A stretch of DNA of 64,000 bases, taken from the NCBI RefSeq assembly GCF_000283155.1, contig NW_004454180.1, positions 14,655,632 to 14,719,631 of the forward strand, read 5' to 3'. Of the stretch, positions 10,201-22,670 are shown piece after piece. Position 1 is the first letter of the stretch, and the number at the start of each line of letters is the position of its first letter. The notes beneath the pieces were generated by a model, which was not told the origin of the DNA, did no database searches, and saw only the letters and a list, made by a program, of their open reading frames with translations. Origin of the DNA: Ceratotherium simum simum. Lineage: Eukaryota; Chordata; Mammalia; Perissodactyla; Rhinocerotidae. A program made the translations under genes and the position numbers.

Positions 10201-12260
10201 CGTAAAAAAAAATGCCTGGCATATAAAAGTTGTCAATAAAAGTATCACCAATGTCAGTTCTCTTCCCTAAACTCCAGGCCTTCTGACTCTTGGTCGAATA
10301 TTGGGCCAAGACACCTTTGTTCTGAGCTTTGATTGCTGTGTATGCTTACATATTTCTTCCATTATATTATTTTAGTAGTTTATATAATGGAGGAAGTACT
10401 GTATGCACCTATGATCTTATCCATTGTTAACAATAGTTACAAACACTAAGAAGATAACCGAAAGTTAAACAAAGACTACAAGTTTACTGCTTACAAAGAA
10501 AAAAACTAATATAGAGTTCCTAAAAGATTAACAGTGCTGTCCAGGAAAACCTTAAATCCCTGAGCAGAAGTAGACCAGTGTCTTTGGGGCTTTGAGATTA
10601 GAACAGAATAGCTCATTTAGTAGACCTCTGCCAACTTGTTACTTGAATTCTTGAAAGTGGAATTGTAGACGCCTAAAAATATCCAACAGAAAATCTTCCC
10701 ACATCAGTGATTCTCTAAGAGTTAGGATCAAGAATGAGGTGAAAATATATGATCCTTGAAAAGATGAAATAAAAATACTAAATATATTTTTAAATGGGTA
10801 CTTTAAGTTTTATTTCTGCTTTATAAGAATCTGGGAAAGGATTTTTAAAATAAATTTTTAAAGCATCAATATAAAGTGGCACCAGGAAACTTGCTTAGAT
10901 TTAAAGGTCTTGAGGGTAAAGGAAATGTGAACTCCTTCCTTGAGCAACATCCACTCTGTTCCTAGGACAGGGTAGCACTGAAAACAAGCTTTTGCAAATG
11001 TTGGTGATGTAAATTGAATAATGTCTCTGGAACATAGCCTCCTATTTAATAGCAGCGGGAAGCTTATGAGTAAGAAGAAATGTCCCAAGAATCTCACACA
11101 GAGAACATGAAGAAGTATTAGGTTATGATGTGGAAGCTGAAACCAACTGGAGAACTGGGTTCTTCAGAATAAATCTGGTTATGATTCAGTGAAAGGCGCC
11201 TGAGCTGAAGGTAAACAGCCCAAGAAACTAGAGATTTGTTCACTTCCACGTCTGAATACCTATTCTATAGTCTGGAGATGGCTTAAATTTCAGCAGTAAA
11301 TGCTTACAATAAACTTGACCACTGTTTGTAATGTTATAATGTGATTTTTTTTTTAATGAACAAATCTGAACAGCAAAAATAGAACAACGATAGCAATGGG
11401 CAGGGTTTATGTCTGTGCATGATTAGCTTTAAAATTAGAATGTTGTGTCTTAATTCAGCAGCCTCAAAACACCTAGGCATTGACCTAGTTTCTGCCAAGC
11501 CAAGAGGAAGACACTTTACACACAGTGCATATAGGCCAGAGAGTAACAGGTGCTGCTCACTTAGCAAATACCTTGGCCTCAAAAGTGAATCTCCTTCATT
11601 CCTCCTCCATCAGCAAAAGCATCGTGCAAAGCCAAAAAAGGAGCGATAGAAAAGTAGAGAATCTTTATTCTGTTATCTTTGGATTACGTACTGAAGTTTA
11701 TTTTGAAATAGCTCTTGAAGGGGCTAAAAAACAGAAGGAGAGAATGGTTCAGTATAACCTCCATCAAGGAGAAATTGGACAAGTTAATAGAGAGTCTATT
11801 ATTTTAAAATTCTCTGGACCACAGTGTAAATAGATAATCCCTTCCCTTCCTACTGAACTCTTAACCCTGGCCAAGTTTCTGAGAGCTGAGACGACTTGAC
11901 ATGTGATAAGAAGCTAGCAACTGGTGTCAGGCATCTAAAAATATTTTTTTTCTAATAAGTGTAGAGTAATGTGTGTTCTAAAAGTCTCTCTCAATAGTCA
12001 AATGTGGAAGAAGACAATTTTTCCTGAGCATGTGCTCTTCACTATCAAGCTGGTCCTCTCGTGGTTTTGAAATAGAGCAAAAGTCCTGTCCTCACAAAGA
12101 TGGCCTTCCTAAAAAGGGTCTTAAAGTGCAGCAGATGAAATTCTAGCTTTTCCATCATGGTGCTCACCCTAGACAAAATTTATGTTCCTGCTCTTGGGTT
12201 AGGTGAAAAGCAAACTGACCCCAGGCTTATGGAGCTAAAGCAGAGACTTAAAACCTATCC
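10201..12260. other. Non-coding DNA, nothing recognised
   Basis: AT-rich sequence. Small open frames around 11.4-11.8 kb on both strands match no family I know, overlap each other and show no supporting splice or promoter context, so they are not called. Confidence 0.45.
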
Positions 12261-12729
12261 TGCAGTAGGTCGAATAGTGGCCTCCCTGGAACCTGCGAAT
12301 GTTACCTTATGGAGTTGGGGGCGGGGGGAGGGGGCACTATTTGCAGATATGATTTCATTTAGGATCTTGAGATGAACAGGTTATCCTGGATTATCATAGT
12401 GAACTCCATCACATGTATCCTAAGAGAGAAGTAATAGGGAGATTTCGCAGAGACAGAAGTGTAGAAGACAATGTGACCATGGATGCAGACATTGGAATAA
12501 TGCAGATACAAGCCAAGAAATGCCAGCAGCCACCAGAAATTGGAAGAAGCAAGGAATGGATTCTCCCCTGGATCCTCTGGGGGAAGTGAGGCCCTGCAAA
12601 CCCCTGATTTTGGTCCAGTGATACTGATTTTGGACTTCTGGCCTCCAGAACTGTGGAAGACTATATTTCTGTGGTATTAACCACGATGTCTGTGGTAATC
12701 TGTTACAGCAGCAATAGGAAACTGATGCA
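12261..12729 (+). mobile_element. MLT1-type solo LTR (ERVL-MaLR)
   Basis: It starts tgcagtaggtcgaatagtgg, has 'atttaggatcttgagatga', 'gatggaagcagac'-like middle text and 'ggcctccagaactgtggaag'. It ends 'aatctgttacagcagcaata' plus 'actgatgca'. This order is diagnostic of MLT1 LTRs. No internal retroviral part adjoins it. Confidence 0.8.
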
Positions 12730-13096
12730 GCTTCCTCCACTGATTTCCCTTTAGCACTAATGCCAGTCTATCTTTGTAGAGCTAGCTCTTCAGTACACCA
12801 TTGACATTTGTAGTGTATTTTTCATTCAAGATGTCAAAGCTATTAACAACCATGTAAATGGGCTCAATTTTCTACCCTGTGGGATATTCAAGCAATACTA
12901 AAGCCTTGTAAAATTTTGATAGATGTCTGGACCATTTTATTTTATATTTCTTGAGCTTTCTAATAAGTAAAGAAATGCCAAAACAAGGTTGAAAAAATTA
13001 TAGTATAATTCAAATGTTACAATTAGCCAACTAATACTTAGCAGAAGGAATACTTAGTAACTGTCCATAAAGCTTCATTTAGAAGTAAGAGAAAAA

Positions 13097-13526
13097 TTTT
13101 AAATTTGGGGTCTGTGGTAGACAGATTGCTGCACCACCCAGAGCCTCCTTCAAGCAGAACTTATTTTGCCAGCTCCTGGAAGCATCTTGAGCAAGTGGCA
13201 TCCAGCTGCCATCTCCGTCAGAATTTGCCTCTACTGCACAGAGAGCTACCTCATTCAAGGTCATTCCTTTCCTGAACTAGTCCTTACCCTGCGACTGACT
13301 AAAGCAGGGGTATAAAGGCTCAGCTGGATAACTGGGAGAGAACTCTGACGGGTTGTGTATGCTCCAGAACTCCCTCAGGGAGTGACTGAGGTTTTCTTGG
13401 GCCTGCATCACATTCTACTTCTCCCTCTGCCCAATCCTGCTCTTATTTTCACAAGAATCCCTAATAATAACCTGAATGACATACTCTGTCTCAGTGTCTG
13501 CTTCCAGAAAACCCAACCTGCGTCAG
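13097..13526 (+). mobile_element. Old ERV-type LTR (ERVL-like), unassigned subfamily
   Basis: It begins tgtggtagacagattgctgc, contains 'tgtgtatgctccagaactcc', and ends with a 'ctcagtgtctgcttccag' block then 'aacccaacctgcgtc'. That is the ending of several ERVL-class LTRs. The open frame at 13355-13555 runs across it and is not a gene. Confidence 0.5.
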
Positions 13527-13799
13527 GACCCTTCATAAATGTGAGGCCCAGGTAATTAACACCCTTGAGTTCCACGGAATTTTAAATTCCTTCTTTCTCC
13601 TTGCTCTGATTTCTCCTCTGGGATTGTACATTTCTGACCAGTTCAAACAAAGAACCATTCCCTAGGGCCAGGAACCTCTGCAATCTGCTCTACCTATCTA
13701 AGCATTTAAGACTTCTCTGAACGACTTATAGTTCAGGAATATGAGTTGCTGAACTTTTCCTCAAACCCTACTTCTTTGCAGGTTTTTCTAACTTAGATG

Positions 13800-13925
13800 T
13801 TTCTAACCTGAGTTGATCAATGGATAGTTGTTGGACACCACCTCTGCACCAGGCACTGTTCTATTGTTCCAGGCATACAGCATATATGCTCTTATCACGC
13901 AGCTTGGATTGTAGCTTGTGATGTA
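13800..13925 (-). mobile_element. L2 LINE 3' end, reverse orientation
   Basis: 'gttggacaccacctctgcac', 'caggcactgttctattgttc' and 'gcagcttggattgtagcttg' are a degenerate reversed L2 3' UTR. Confidence 0.6.
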
Positions 13926-14439
13926 TTTAGGTTGACATTTACATATGCCTCCCAGGCAAGATAAAATGAGCTAATTAGGCTAGATGTAAGACAAATAAGG
14001 AGTAGTGGGGTCTGTAGCAAATTGAAGTGAGCATCCCATGTCCAAAGAGATTAGCTCACTATCTTAACCCACTGATCAAACTTTGTATTACCAACTAGGA
14101 CAAGAGATATTATGTGCCTCTTTATGTGATGTAATCTGAAGTCGACATCATCACCTCTGAAATAGTTTTGCCCCAAATGTTTAACCTGAATTAATCAATC
14201 CTTTAGATCTGAATTCTAGCCCACAAGACAACTGACCCCTTCAACAAGACAATGTCAGAGAAGAAAAGAAAAGGGAGATGGTTGGGGGAGAGCCTGATCT
14301 AGTGTAGAAGTGACTTAAGTGACATAACCAAATGCAATGCACGTGTTTTAATTGGACCTTGGCTTGAAAAGAAAATGAATGTAAGTCATTTTGGGGACAA
14401 TCTGGAAATTTGAATATGGACTGAATAAAGATGAGATTA
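13926..14439. other. Non-coding DNA, nothing recognised
   Basis: No gene or clear repeat. Confidence 0.4.
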
Positions 14440-14740
14440 GGGAGTTATAATCGATTTTTTTGTTCTGGGTGCTAATAATATTGCAGTTATGTGGGAAAGT
14501 ATCCTTATTTTTAGAACTGCACGCTGAAGTATTTAAGGATGAAGTAATATATCCACTTTAAGATGGGTCAGCAAAAATATAAATGTATAGATATAGGTAT
14601 TCAGTTTTATACTAAATATGGCAAAATATTAACAGTTGTGGAATGTAGAGGTAGGTGAATAGATATTTATTTTTCTTTCTACTTTTCAGTAAGCTTTAAG
14701 ATTTACATAATCAAAATCTTTAGAAAAAATAAAAAGGGCA
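14440..14740 (+). mobile_element. Old L1 3' UTR fragment
   Basis: 'aagtatttaaggatgaagta', 'aaatatggcaaaatattaac', 'aggtaggtgaatagatattt' and 'ttttcagtaagctttaagat' match the order of old L1M/L1ME 3' UTRs. Confidence 0.65.
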
Positions 14741-15424
14741 GCCTTTACACAGCTCTTATCCATTATTGTCATGCGGGAATTAGGCCTAGCATCAAAGGAT
14801 ACTCTGAATTTAAAAAAAAAAAACCAAAGTCTGGAATTTTTATATAAAATGGTTTTTCTACTTAAGAAAATACTAGCAACCAAATCTAAAAGCAAATAAA
14901 AAACAATAAAAAAGCCTCCGTGCTGGTCTGATACAGCGCATCTGGATGCTGACGCTGCCCTCTAGAACTCTAACTTACAGTCTCTGATTCAGATCCTCTG
15001 CACCCTAACCCTTTTCCTTACACCTCAGCTCTCTGACTCTCCATCCCTGATTTTCTTTTTTCTCCAAGTGATATCTGGCTAACTTAGTCCTTCTCTCATT
15101 CTTGCTCTTCTTTTTTCCCAACTGGCCTCTGTCACGTTGCAATTGCATTGAGCGGTTGGTGGATAATGTGAGAATTAATCAGGCTATGGATTTCTCTGGA
15201 GTATCAGATGATTTAGCAAACTGAGAATTGTTTAATAATTATCCGAGGGCACTAAACATTATCCTGATAATCTAAAATAGTTATTAAACCTTCCCACTTA
15301 AGATTATTAAATTGCAACATCTGTTTTCAGAAAGCATTTCTACGGCATGTAATATTTGCAGAACATTTACAACTGCTTTTAGTTATATCTCAGACTCTAT
15401 GATAGGTTTATAGTTTTTTCCTTA
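14741..15424. other. Non-coding DNA, nothing recognised
   Basis: No gene or clear repeat. Confidence 0.4.
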
Positions 15425-15560
15425 CTTAATGGCTGAAAACACTAGGCATGGAGACCTGAAGGTAACTCGAGTCCTCTGTATGAGGAGGTATTGGACCTGG
15501 GCGAGCTTCCTGGATGACAGGCTGCTGCTTATCCAACTGCACCACGTTCTCTCCAGCCCT
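15425..15560 (-). mobile_element. MIR-like fragment, reverse orientation
   Basis: 'gagacctgaaggtaactcga' and 'gctgcttatccaactgcacc' resemble the reversed MIR core and end, strongly degenerate. Confidence 0.4.
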
Positions 15561-16394
15561 TGTTTGCTTTATTAGCTAATTACCAGGCTGCATATTCAAC
15601 CCAGGTTCCAACTATATTAAGGGCTATTTACTAGCTAAAATCAATACCCTTTTGATTAGACACCTGGCGAGGCTTTTGGTAACTAAGCTTTATTTGGGCT
15701 TCACTGCTTCTACTCCATCAGGGAGATGGGAAAGTGCTTTGTTTTGATTTTTTACACTTAGTGGCTACTGCTCGTAGCAGTAGGAGATAAAGGGCAGTGG
15801 AGACTCGCTTTGCCAGGGCAGATCCTAGGAACAAACACGTAATATTTACTGCTCAAGGAAAGGGGCAAAGAAAAATATAATGATGAACAGGGATTTTACT
15901 ATTTTAAGGTTCTTTTTCAATAAGATAAAGCTCTTTGGATATATGTCTGGTGCCCCGGGCACCGTATTAGCCCTAAAAATACAAAGATGAATGAAATAAC
16001 ATTCTCTAACTTGGTCAGGTCTGAAAGAACAACATTGAAATAATAATCACTATAAAAGAGTGAAAGCAAAAAGTAGATGTGGAACTGGATTTTGACACAG
16101 CATGGGAAAAGGAATGCTTCATTCTTTCCAGAAAGAAAAATGCCAAAAAGGCCTTTTTGCTGGTGATAGTGGTGAAACCAACCAAAAAGGCTCTTTTTAA
16201 TGTATTTTATTACAGAAATAATCCAGGTTCATTTTGGAAACATGAAAATATACGGACAAAAAAGAGAAAAAAATCCTTCTAATCACACCACTGCGATCAC
16301 AATTAACTACTGTTAATAGCATGCTATAAATATTTTTTAAAAGTTTTCTATGATATATATGCACAACTTTTTAAAATAATAAAAACCAAAAAAT
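15561..16394. other. Non-coding DNA with a 16-bp perfect palindrome
   Basis: No gene is seen. A perfect palindrome, caaaaaggcctttttg, lies at 16144-16159, inside an open frame of 67 codons that matches nothing. Confidence 0.5.
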
Positions 16395-16615
16395 ATATGA
16401 AGACATGGGCTTTGAATCAGATCATTCAAAACGAGGTCTTGCCATTTATTACCTTCGTGACTCCGGGCAATCTGCTCACTCTCTCTGAGCGTCAGTTTTC
16501 TCATCTATAATATACGAGTAATGATACCCACTTTAGTGGACTGTGTAAAGATAAATGATTTGATAGAAGTATAATTCTTAGAACAATCCCTGGGGCATAT
16601 AAAGTACTCAACATG
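16395..16615 (+). mobile_element. MIR
   Basis: Forward MIR in full order: 'catgggctttgaatcagatc', 'cttgccatttattaccttcg', 'ctctgagcgtcagttttctc', 'tcatctataatatacgagta', and 'cctggggcatataaagtact' at the end. Confidence 0.85.
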
Positions 16616-16617
16616 TT

Positions 16618-16700
16618 CATTTATCCCACAAATATTTATTAAGAGCTCTCTGTTCTAAGTACTTAGAACATATCAGTGAGCTAAATACGGTATTTATTTT
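16618..16700 (-). mobile_element. L2 LINE 3' end, reverse orientation
   Basis: 'tttatcccacaaatatttat', 'taagagctctctgttctaag' and 'cagtgagctaaatacgg' follow the reversed L2 end. Confidence 0.65.
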
Positions 16701-16734
16701 AAATATTATCATTATTATGAATATAATGTTCTGT

Positions 16735-17010
16735 AAATCCTCTTTCACTTAACAGAATATCCAGAACATCTTCCTATGAGAATAAACATGAATCTATATC
16801 ATCATTTTTACTAGCTGCATCACATTTCAATAAGATATAGCATAATTTATTCAGCCAATCGCCTATTCAAAGGACCTGCAAAGACAGCTTCCAATCTGTA
16901 TTATAGATAACATTGCTTTGAACATCTTTGTATCCTTGTCCAGTTGATTCTTAGGAACATATCCTTTAAGTGGAATTATTGAGTCAAAGATAATGAACAT
17001 TTTAAAAACT
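16735..17010 (-). mobile_element. Old L1 fragment, reverse orientation
   Basis: Read in reverse complement it gives 'ctttgactcaataattccac', 'aaaggatatgttcctaagaa' and a 'ggattgg...aataaattatg' block. This matches the L1 ORF2 end and 3' UTR ('tttgacccagcaattccact'). Confidence 0.75.
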
Positions 17011-17494
17011 TTTTAACACCTGTTACTAGCTTACCCAAGGAAAGCTTTCGGGTAGAAGGGATACCAGAGCTGGGTATTGAAGGATAAGCAGAAGAGAGGT
17101 TAGAAGAAAAGCAAAGAAAGACATCAACCAGGAGTTCATTATCTTCAAGTTGTTCCAAGGTCATGCTCTAAAGCAAGGCGTCTTTTGGACTAAATAGATT
17201 ATGAGGACCAGTAGTTTTACAAGAGAACTTTGTGGGTAATCTAAGTTAAAGGACATCAAAGACAAGTGTCGTGGTTTTTTTCTTTTAACTCTCAAGCATA
17301 CTCTAAAGAGTTGGAGCACCTTCTGAAATGCTAACATGCACATTTTCATGATCCACAACATCAGACAGAATTTTCAAGGAAGGCAAACCAGTGTTACCTC
17401 TTAGCCCACTCTTCCAATGCCTCCTCAACCCTCTCTTGACTCCCAGGAAAAGTACAGAACTACAGGCTCCTTGATGCAAAGTTGTTGGGTTATG

Positions 17495-17513
17495 TTTTTT
17501 TTTTTTTTTTTTT
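17495..17513. repeat. Poly-T tract (19 T)
   Basis: An uninterrupted T run, followed by aatttaatg. It may be the decayed tail of an element inserted in reverse. Confidence 0.9.
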
Positions 17514-17544
17514 AATTTAATGTATGTAAAAGTAACCTGGAGCA

Positions 17545-17820
17545 CCTGTTTAAAAATGCATGTTCCTAGGAGTAAAGGCTACCTACATAGATTTTGTCTC
17601 TGTAAAAATAGGTTGGGGACTAAAGATCTGCATTCTAATAAGCGCTCCCAGCTAATTTCTTTGTAGTTAGTCCTCAGACTACACCATGTTGAATAACTCT
17701 GCTGTTGTCTACTCAAAGGGCAATTCCTGCATAAGCAGCAAAAGCATCATCTGGGTGCTCGTTAGAAATGTAGAATCTAGATCTCACCCCATACCTACTA
17801 TACAGAATCTACACTGCAGC
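17545..17820. mobile_element. MER5-like hAT fragments
   Basis: 'ggagcacctgtttaaaaatg', 'ctaaagatctgcattctaat', then 'agcatcatctgggtgctcgt' and 'agaaatgtagaatctagatc' resemble two broken MER5-type copies. Confidence 0.45.
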
Positions 17821-19914
17821 AGTTTCCTGGATGACTGTATGCACGTTAAATTTTGATAAACCCTGTTCTGTAGGTTAACTGGCAATAAGTAAACTGTGAG
17901 TAGATCCAACACACACAAAAATTTCCCATGAAAAGTAGAAGTGCCATCCATTTGGTTTTTTGGGGGACCTAGAATCCAGAGACTACTGGATACTGAGAAT
18001 ATGCAGCAAGAAGCCTTGTATCTCAAATTCTTTCCAGCATCACTTGAGTAATCTGGGGGAAAAAAATTCCCAGAAGGATAAACCTGTGGCATATAAGACT
18101 CCTTCACTAACATTCTACGAAATGTAATGAGGAAAAATGAGATATAAATCATCTATTAATAGTTATCTAGTTATCCCCTTTTGCTTATATATCAATTTCT
18201 AACTCTTTTCCAAGTAAAAATGACTTTATGGGAGGTTGCAGCAAGAAAGATTTAAACAGCTGGAAGTATGGTCAATAGATGCTAAATGAAACAAAATTGG
18301 TTTTGGTTTTATTTTTCTTGTCAGTTTCTATTGACCAACGTTTTAAATTGTAAAATTATGCAGCTGAAACTAAAAGCAAATAGGGGAAATGATGGAGCTT
18401 TTATTTAGCATTACTAGTTGATATTTTAAGAGGTGCAAAATTGGTAAAAATACACCTTATTGAGTTACAAATTTCATTGTGTTGGTCTCTTATAGAAATC
18501 TAGGTGGAAATAACCATTTTGTAATCAAATCTGAACATTTATTAGGATGTCAAATGTTTTATTAAATAGTTAAATAATTATTTCAGATAGGTATGGTGAG
18601 ATTTGTAATAAACCCAACGGGAAAAATATGTGCGGGATCAAGTAACAATTTTGTATCCTACAATTTCTTGTGTTTCAAATATACTTACAGAAAAGTTTCA
18701 AAGTTTGTTAGACCTTAAAAATGCAATGTAACTTTAGTTGTCCTCATCCTCAAAGTTTAAGTTTTATTTTAAATAAGGCAATGGTTGGTTTTATCAACCA
18801 AAAAAACAAAAACAAAAACAAAAGGCACAGAATTAACTATAGAGCACTTCTGAGTTTTTGATTAGTCCAAAATTATGTCTCAATGCTTATTTCACTATAA
18901 ACATACTCATGTAAAATTTAAGGAGATAGTAGACCAATCTCCCGTCCTTATAATGCAAATTTAACCACATTCTATCTCTTCAAACTTGTTCTTGTTGATG
19001 ATAAGGAGGATAATGATGATTTAAAAGGACAAAAGAGGTCGAGAAAAAAAGAAAAGCAGAAGGGAATATATGGGGAGTAGAAGAGATCCAGGTGAGAGTG
19101 ATCAGTAAGGAGGCCTTATGTCACTCACATGTATAAATTTAAAACCAACCGGAACAAAAAGAAAAAGAGCTGGAATGCTGATCCTTTTCTCCCCCAAACT
19201 GGAAAGAAATGCTATTTCTTCTTGAAACTAAGCTTCATTATCAGCTAAAATACTTCATGGTCCATTTGGCTGGTCAGAGAGAATGGGTCTCTGTGGAAAT
19301 CTTGTGGTTGCCACTTTTTGATTCATGGTATAATATTTCTCAAACTTAATATTTTTATGTGTCCCTCACTATTTTTGCTTCCTTTGATAACTCACCATTT
19401 TTCTTCAAATCGACTCATTTTTTAAAAAAATTGAACTTCTTTCTAAGAAATAATTTCTATGATTTACACATTAACATAAACAAATTAAAATAAATTAAAA
19501 ATTAAAAATGTCCGTATGCACCTAAAAACATCTCATGAACCAATAGCATTCAGAAAATCCTAACATGATAGGTGCTCAATAAATATTTGGTAAATTAAGG
19601 AATAAATCTTCTTAACTTATTTTTAGTAGCTTCTTTAGAAACTTGAATACACAAGATACAATTCGAAAATCATTGCCTATTCATTAAGACTTTGCCCCAA
19701 ATCATCAAATCAACCATAATTTTCATCTTCCGGCATATGTTTAATTTTATACAGCAAAAGTCTCAGAGTTTAGCTAATTATTGGTATTAATCAAACAATA
19801 CTTTGTAACTTTTCAGTGATCCTTTTTATTGATCATTCACCTTGCAAAGAATGAAATCAAAGAAGAAACAGGAAGTGGTCCAAAACCAGATTTTTCAGAG
19901 TAAAATTAATTCAC
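17821..19914. other. AT-rich non-coding DNA
   Basis: No gene is seen. An A-rich (AAAAAC)n stretch lies at about 18800-18823, and a short L2/MIR-like end (ggtgctcaataaatatttgg) at 19551-19570. Confidence 0.45.
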
Positions 19915-20060
19915 CCTTCAATGAACTACTAGGTGTGAAGCATTATGCTAGTTTCTGAAAATGCAAAAATAAATAAAACTTAATCCTGAACTCAAACTGC
20001 TTGAAATTTCATGAGGAAAGCAGGCAGTTAAGCAGATAAATGTAATTCAGAGGGATAAAC
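19915..20060 (-). mobile_element. L2 LINE 3' end, reverse orientation
   Basis: 'tactaggtgtgaagcattat', 'gctagtttctgaaaatgc' and 'ctcaaactgcttgaaatttc' are a degenerate reversed L2 3' UTR. Confidence 0.6.
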
Positions 20061-20149
20061 ATTACGAGAGAGAGAGATGTCTCAGGGCCACTGGAGTACA
20101 AAGGAGTGTGACCAACAGCCGAGGTGAAGTTTCAGTGGAGTCCAGTAGT

Positions 20150-20225
20150 AGCTGAGCTCCAGGACCTGGCACCTTGGTAGACACTCAAGAATCACTTATA
20201 AAACACATGAATAAGTGAAGGAATA
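20150..20225 (+). mobile_element. L2 LINE terminal fragment
   Basis: 'gacctggcaccttggtagac', 'actcaagaatcacttataaa' and 'tgaataagtgaaggaata' follow the forward L2 terminus. Confidence 0.55.
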
Positions 20226-20484
20226 GAGTCAGATGTTAACCACTTGGATAAACAAGAAAAAATCAGGCCAGATCTAAAGTGTCCAGTATGCCAGCCAAAT
20301 GAGTGTGAACTTTAGGATAAAGTGAATATACAACATGTGGAGACTTTGAAATATTCTCCTTTAGTTTTAAACCATGAATCTTGACACATTTGTTTAAGTA
20401 ATATTTTTCATTTTCCAATGTGATTTCAAAGGATGAGTTATTTCAATTCTTATAAAAATGACATTATTAGGAAAAGTATAAAAT

Positions 20485-20600
20485 GGTGTGAAAGAAGACC
20501 TGTGATCCGATGCCAGCTCTACCAGTGACAGGCCACCTGTTCTTGGTCAAACCACAGTGTCTAAGGGCCTGAACTTTTCTCAGCTTTGGAAGCATCTAAC
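20485..20600 (+). mobile_element. MIR fragment
   Basis: 'gatgccagctctaccagtga' and 'ctgaacttttctcagctttg' follow forward MIR, with the middle degenerate. Confidence 0.55.
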
Positions 20601-20639
20601 TTTGGGTTCTAGTTGCAAAACACATTTGGGGTCTAACTA

Positions 20640-21335
20640 CTTCTCACCCTGGTCACTGCCTCCATCATCTTTTGCATGGATTATTGAAATAATCTCTTAA
20701 CTTGACTCACTGCTTCCGTTCTTGCCCCCACTTACTCTGTTCTCGACTCGAAGCCAGACAGCTGCTATTAAGTAAAATCAGGCCATTCCTCTGCTTAAAT
20801 TCTTCCAGCGGCCTCCCATATCATTTAGAGCAAAAGCCAAATTCCTTGCCATGGCCACCACCTACCCACCTAGCTCTCAAATCTCATCTCCCATCACTTT
20901 CACTCTCCTTCGTTCCATTCCAACCACAGGATCTCCTTGCTGTTTTGTTTAAAAAAGCTCCTTCCACCTCAGGGCCTTTGGACTTGGACTTTGCACTTGA
21001 CATTCTCTCTGTAAGACTGTTCTTCCCCATCAGAGGTCTTCACTAAATGTCACTTCCTCAGCAAAGCCTTTCCTCACCACCCTATTTCCAACTTCAGTCC
21101 CTTACCAACACTTGCCAACCCCTTTCTCTTGTTTTATTTTTCTCCACAGCACTTATCACCATATAGAGAATTATGCTTTTGTCTTATTTATCGCGTCTTT
21201 TGTTGATCTCCCCCTATCAGAATGTTAGTGCCACGAGGGCAGGGATTTTTGTCTGTCTTATTCACAGATGTATCTTCAGTGACCTGAAGAGCATCTGGCA
21301 CATAAAAGCCTCAAATATTGTTTAATGACTGACTA
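20640..21335 (+). mobile_element. Long L2 LINE copy, about 0.7 kb of 3' region
   Basis: It shows the L2 blocks in order: 'cattcctctgcttaaattct', 'accacaggatctccttgctg', 'cttccacctcagggcctttg', 'aaatgtcacttcctcagcaa', 'cttatcaccatatagagaat', 'aatgttagtgccacgagggc', 'agggatttttgtctgtctta' and the 'gcatctggcacataaaa' end. The 114-codon frame at 20702-21046 runs through it by chance. Confidence 0.9.
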
Positions 21336-21661
21336 TAATAATTAATGAAAAGTAAAGACTTTGGATTAGACTTCTTGTTTTATTCTTCCTCAGTTGAATA
21401 ATAGCACATGGTCATTACATTGTCTAAAAGATGGAGGAAATAGGAGCACATCAACTCATCATCATAATAAAATAATTTCTGAATCTAGAAAAATATTATA
21501 TATACTTTTGTGTTCTTATTTAACAACAAAAATTAAAGATTATTGATCCCTTCTGGGACTGTCATCATTATTTAGAATATATACAGAATAATTGATGACA
21601 TTCCCCATTTTTTAAAAATATAAATGGCATTGAAATCATAATCATTTAAAAAGTAAGTACT

Positions 21662-21901
21662 TGGGGCTGGCCGGGTGGCATAGCGGTTAAGTGCACACGC
21701 TCCGCTGCTGGCGGCCCAGGTTCGGATCCCCGGCACGCACCGACGCACCACTTGTCAGCCCATGCTGTGGCTGCGTCCCACATAATGTGGAGGAAACTGG
21801 GCATGGATGTTAGCTCAGGGCCAGTCTTCCTCAGCAAAAAGTGGAGGATTGGCATGGATGTTAGCTCAGGGCTGATCTTCCTCACAAAAAAAAAGAAAAA
21901 T
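21662..21901 (+). mobile_element. ERE SINE, doubled module, well preserved
   Basis: Head 'ggggctggccgggtggcata', B box ggttcggatcc, two 'gatgttagctcaggg' modules and an A-rich tail. It is flanked by the 10-bp duplication agtaagtact at 21652-21661 and 21902-21911. Several CpGs are retained, so it is fairly young. Confidence 0.95.
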
Positions 21902-21995
21902 AGTAAGTACTCATTAAAGCAATACTGGTGCTAAATAACCTTTGAGAAAGTTTTTAGATCTCATCTACTTTGAATGTAAAAAGTTGATTTCTTTT

Positions 21996-22253
21996 CTTTC
22001 TTTCTTTTTTTTTTTTTTGGTGAGGAAGATTAGCCCTGAGCTAACATCTGTTGCCAATCCTCCTCTTTTTGCTGAGGAAGATTGGCCCTGGGCTAACATC
22101 CATGCCCATCTTCCTCTACTTTATATGTGGGATGCCGCCACAGCATGGCTTGATAAGTAGTGTATCAGTCTGCGCCTGGGATCCAAACCTGTGAGCCCCA
22201 GGCCGCCAAAGCAGAGTGCGAGAATTTAACTACTAAGCCACCGGGCCAGCCCC
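21996..22253 (-). mobile_element. ERE SINE, reverse orientation, with (CTTT)/T tail
   Basis: The reversed ERE has its tail at the left (ctttctttctt plus a T run), two modules and the head 'gggccagcccc' at the right. It is flanked by tgatttctttt at 21985-21995 and 22254-22264. It faces the ERE at 21662-21901 across a 94-bp gap. Confidence 0.95.
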
Positions 22254-22670
22254 TGATTTCTTTTTTAATAAAGTTCACCAACAATAAGATGCTGCTAAAG
22301 CCATTGAAATGTCACAAAGCTACAGAGCTAGAACATAACTTGAGATCATTTGATTCGCACCTTTTCTGTAAAGCATGTGAATGTCTAAGCTGTTCAAGAC
22401 CCATGTATCTCTTAGGGTAGAAACACATTCAGATTACCTACAGGAAGCATTAAGAATACTTTCAGATGATAAACCTATTCTTTAAATTTTAATGTGAATG
22501 TTTGACCTCACATTGATTCTCTCTTCTTGTGCTTTAGCATCAATTATTACAGAACTATTGGGTTTAAATTTCAGTTTTATAAAATTTGAAGAAGGAGAAA
22601 CAAAGGTCAGTAGTAAATTGTATGTCATTTATGTTCAACCACTATTAGTCTTCTTTAAAACATCAATTCT

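Noticed and set aside
11419..11833. Overlapping plus- and minus-strand frames around 11.5 kb
   Set aside because: No family match. Length is within chance expectation for 64 kb.
16144..16159. 16-bp perfect palindrome caaaaaggcctttttg as a regulatory site
   Set aside because: A/T-run palindromes arise easily in AT-rich DNA. No known factor or repeat context supports a role.
20702..21046. 114-codon frame
   Set aside because: Runs through an L2 copy in a frame that is not its ORF.
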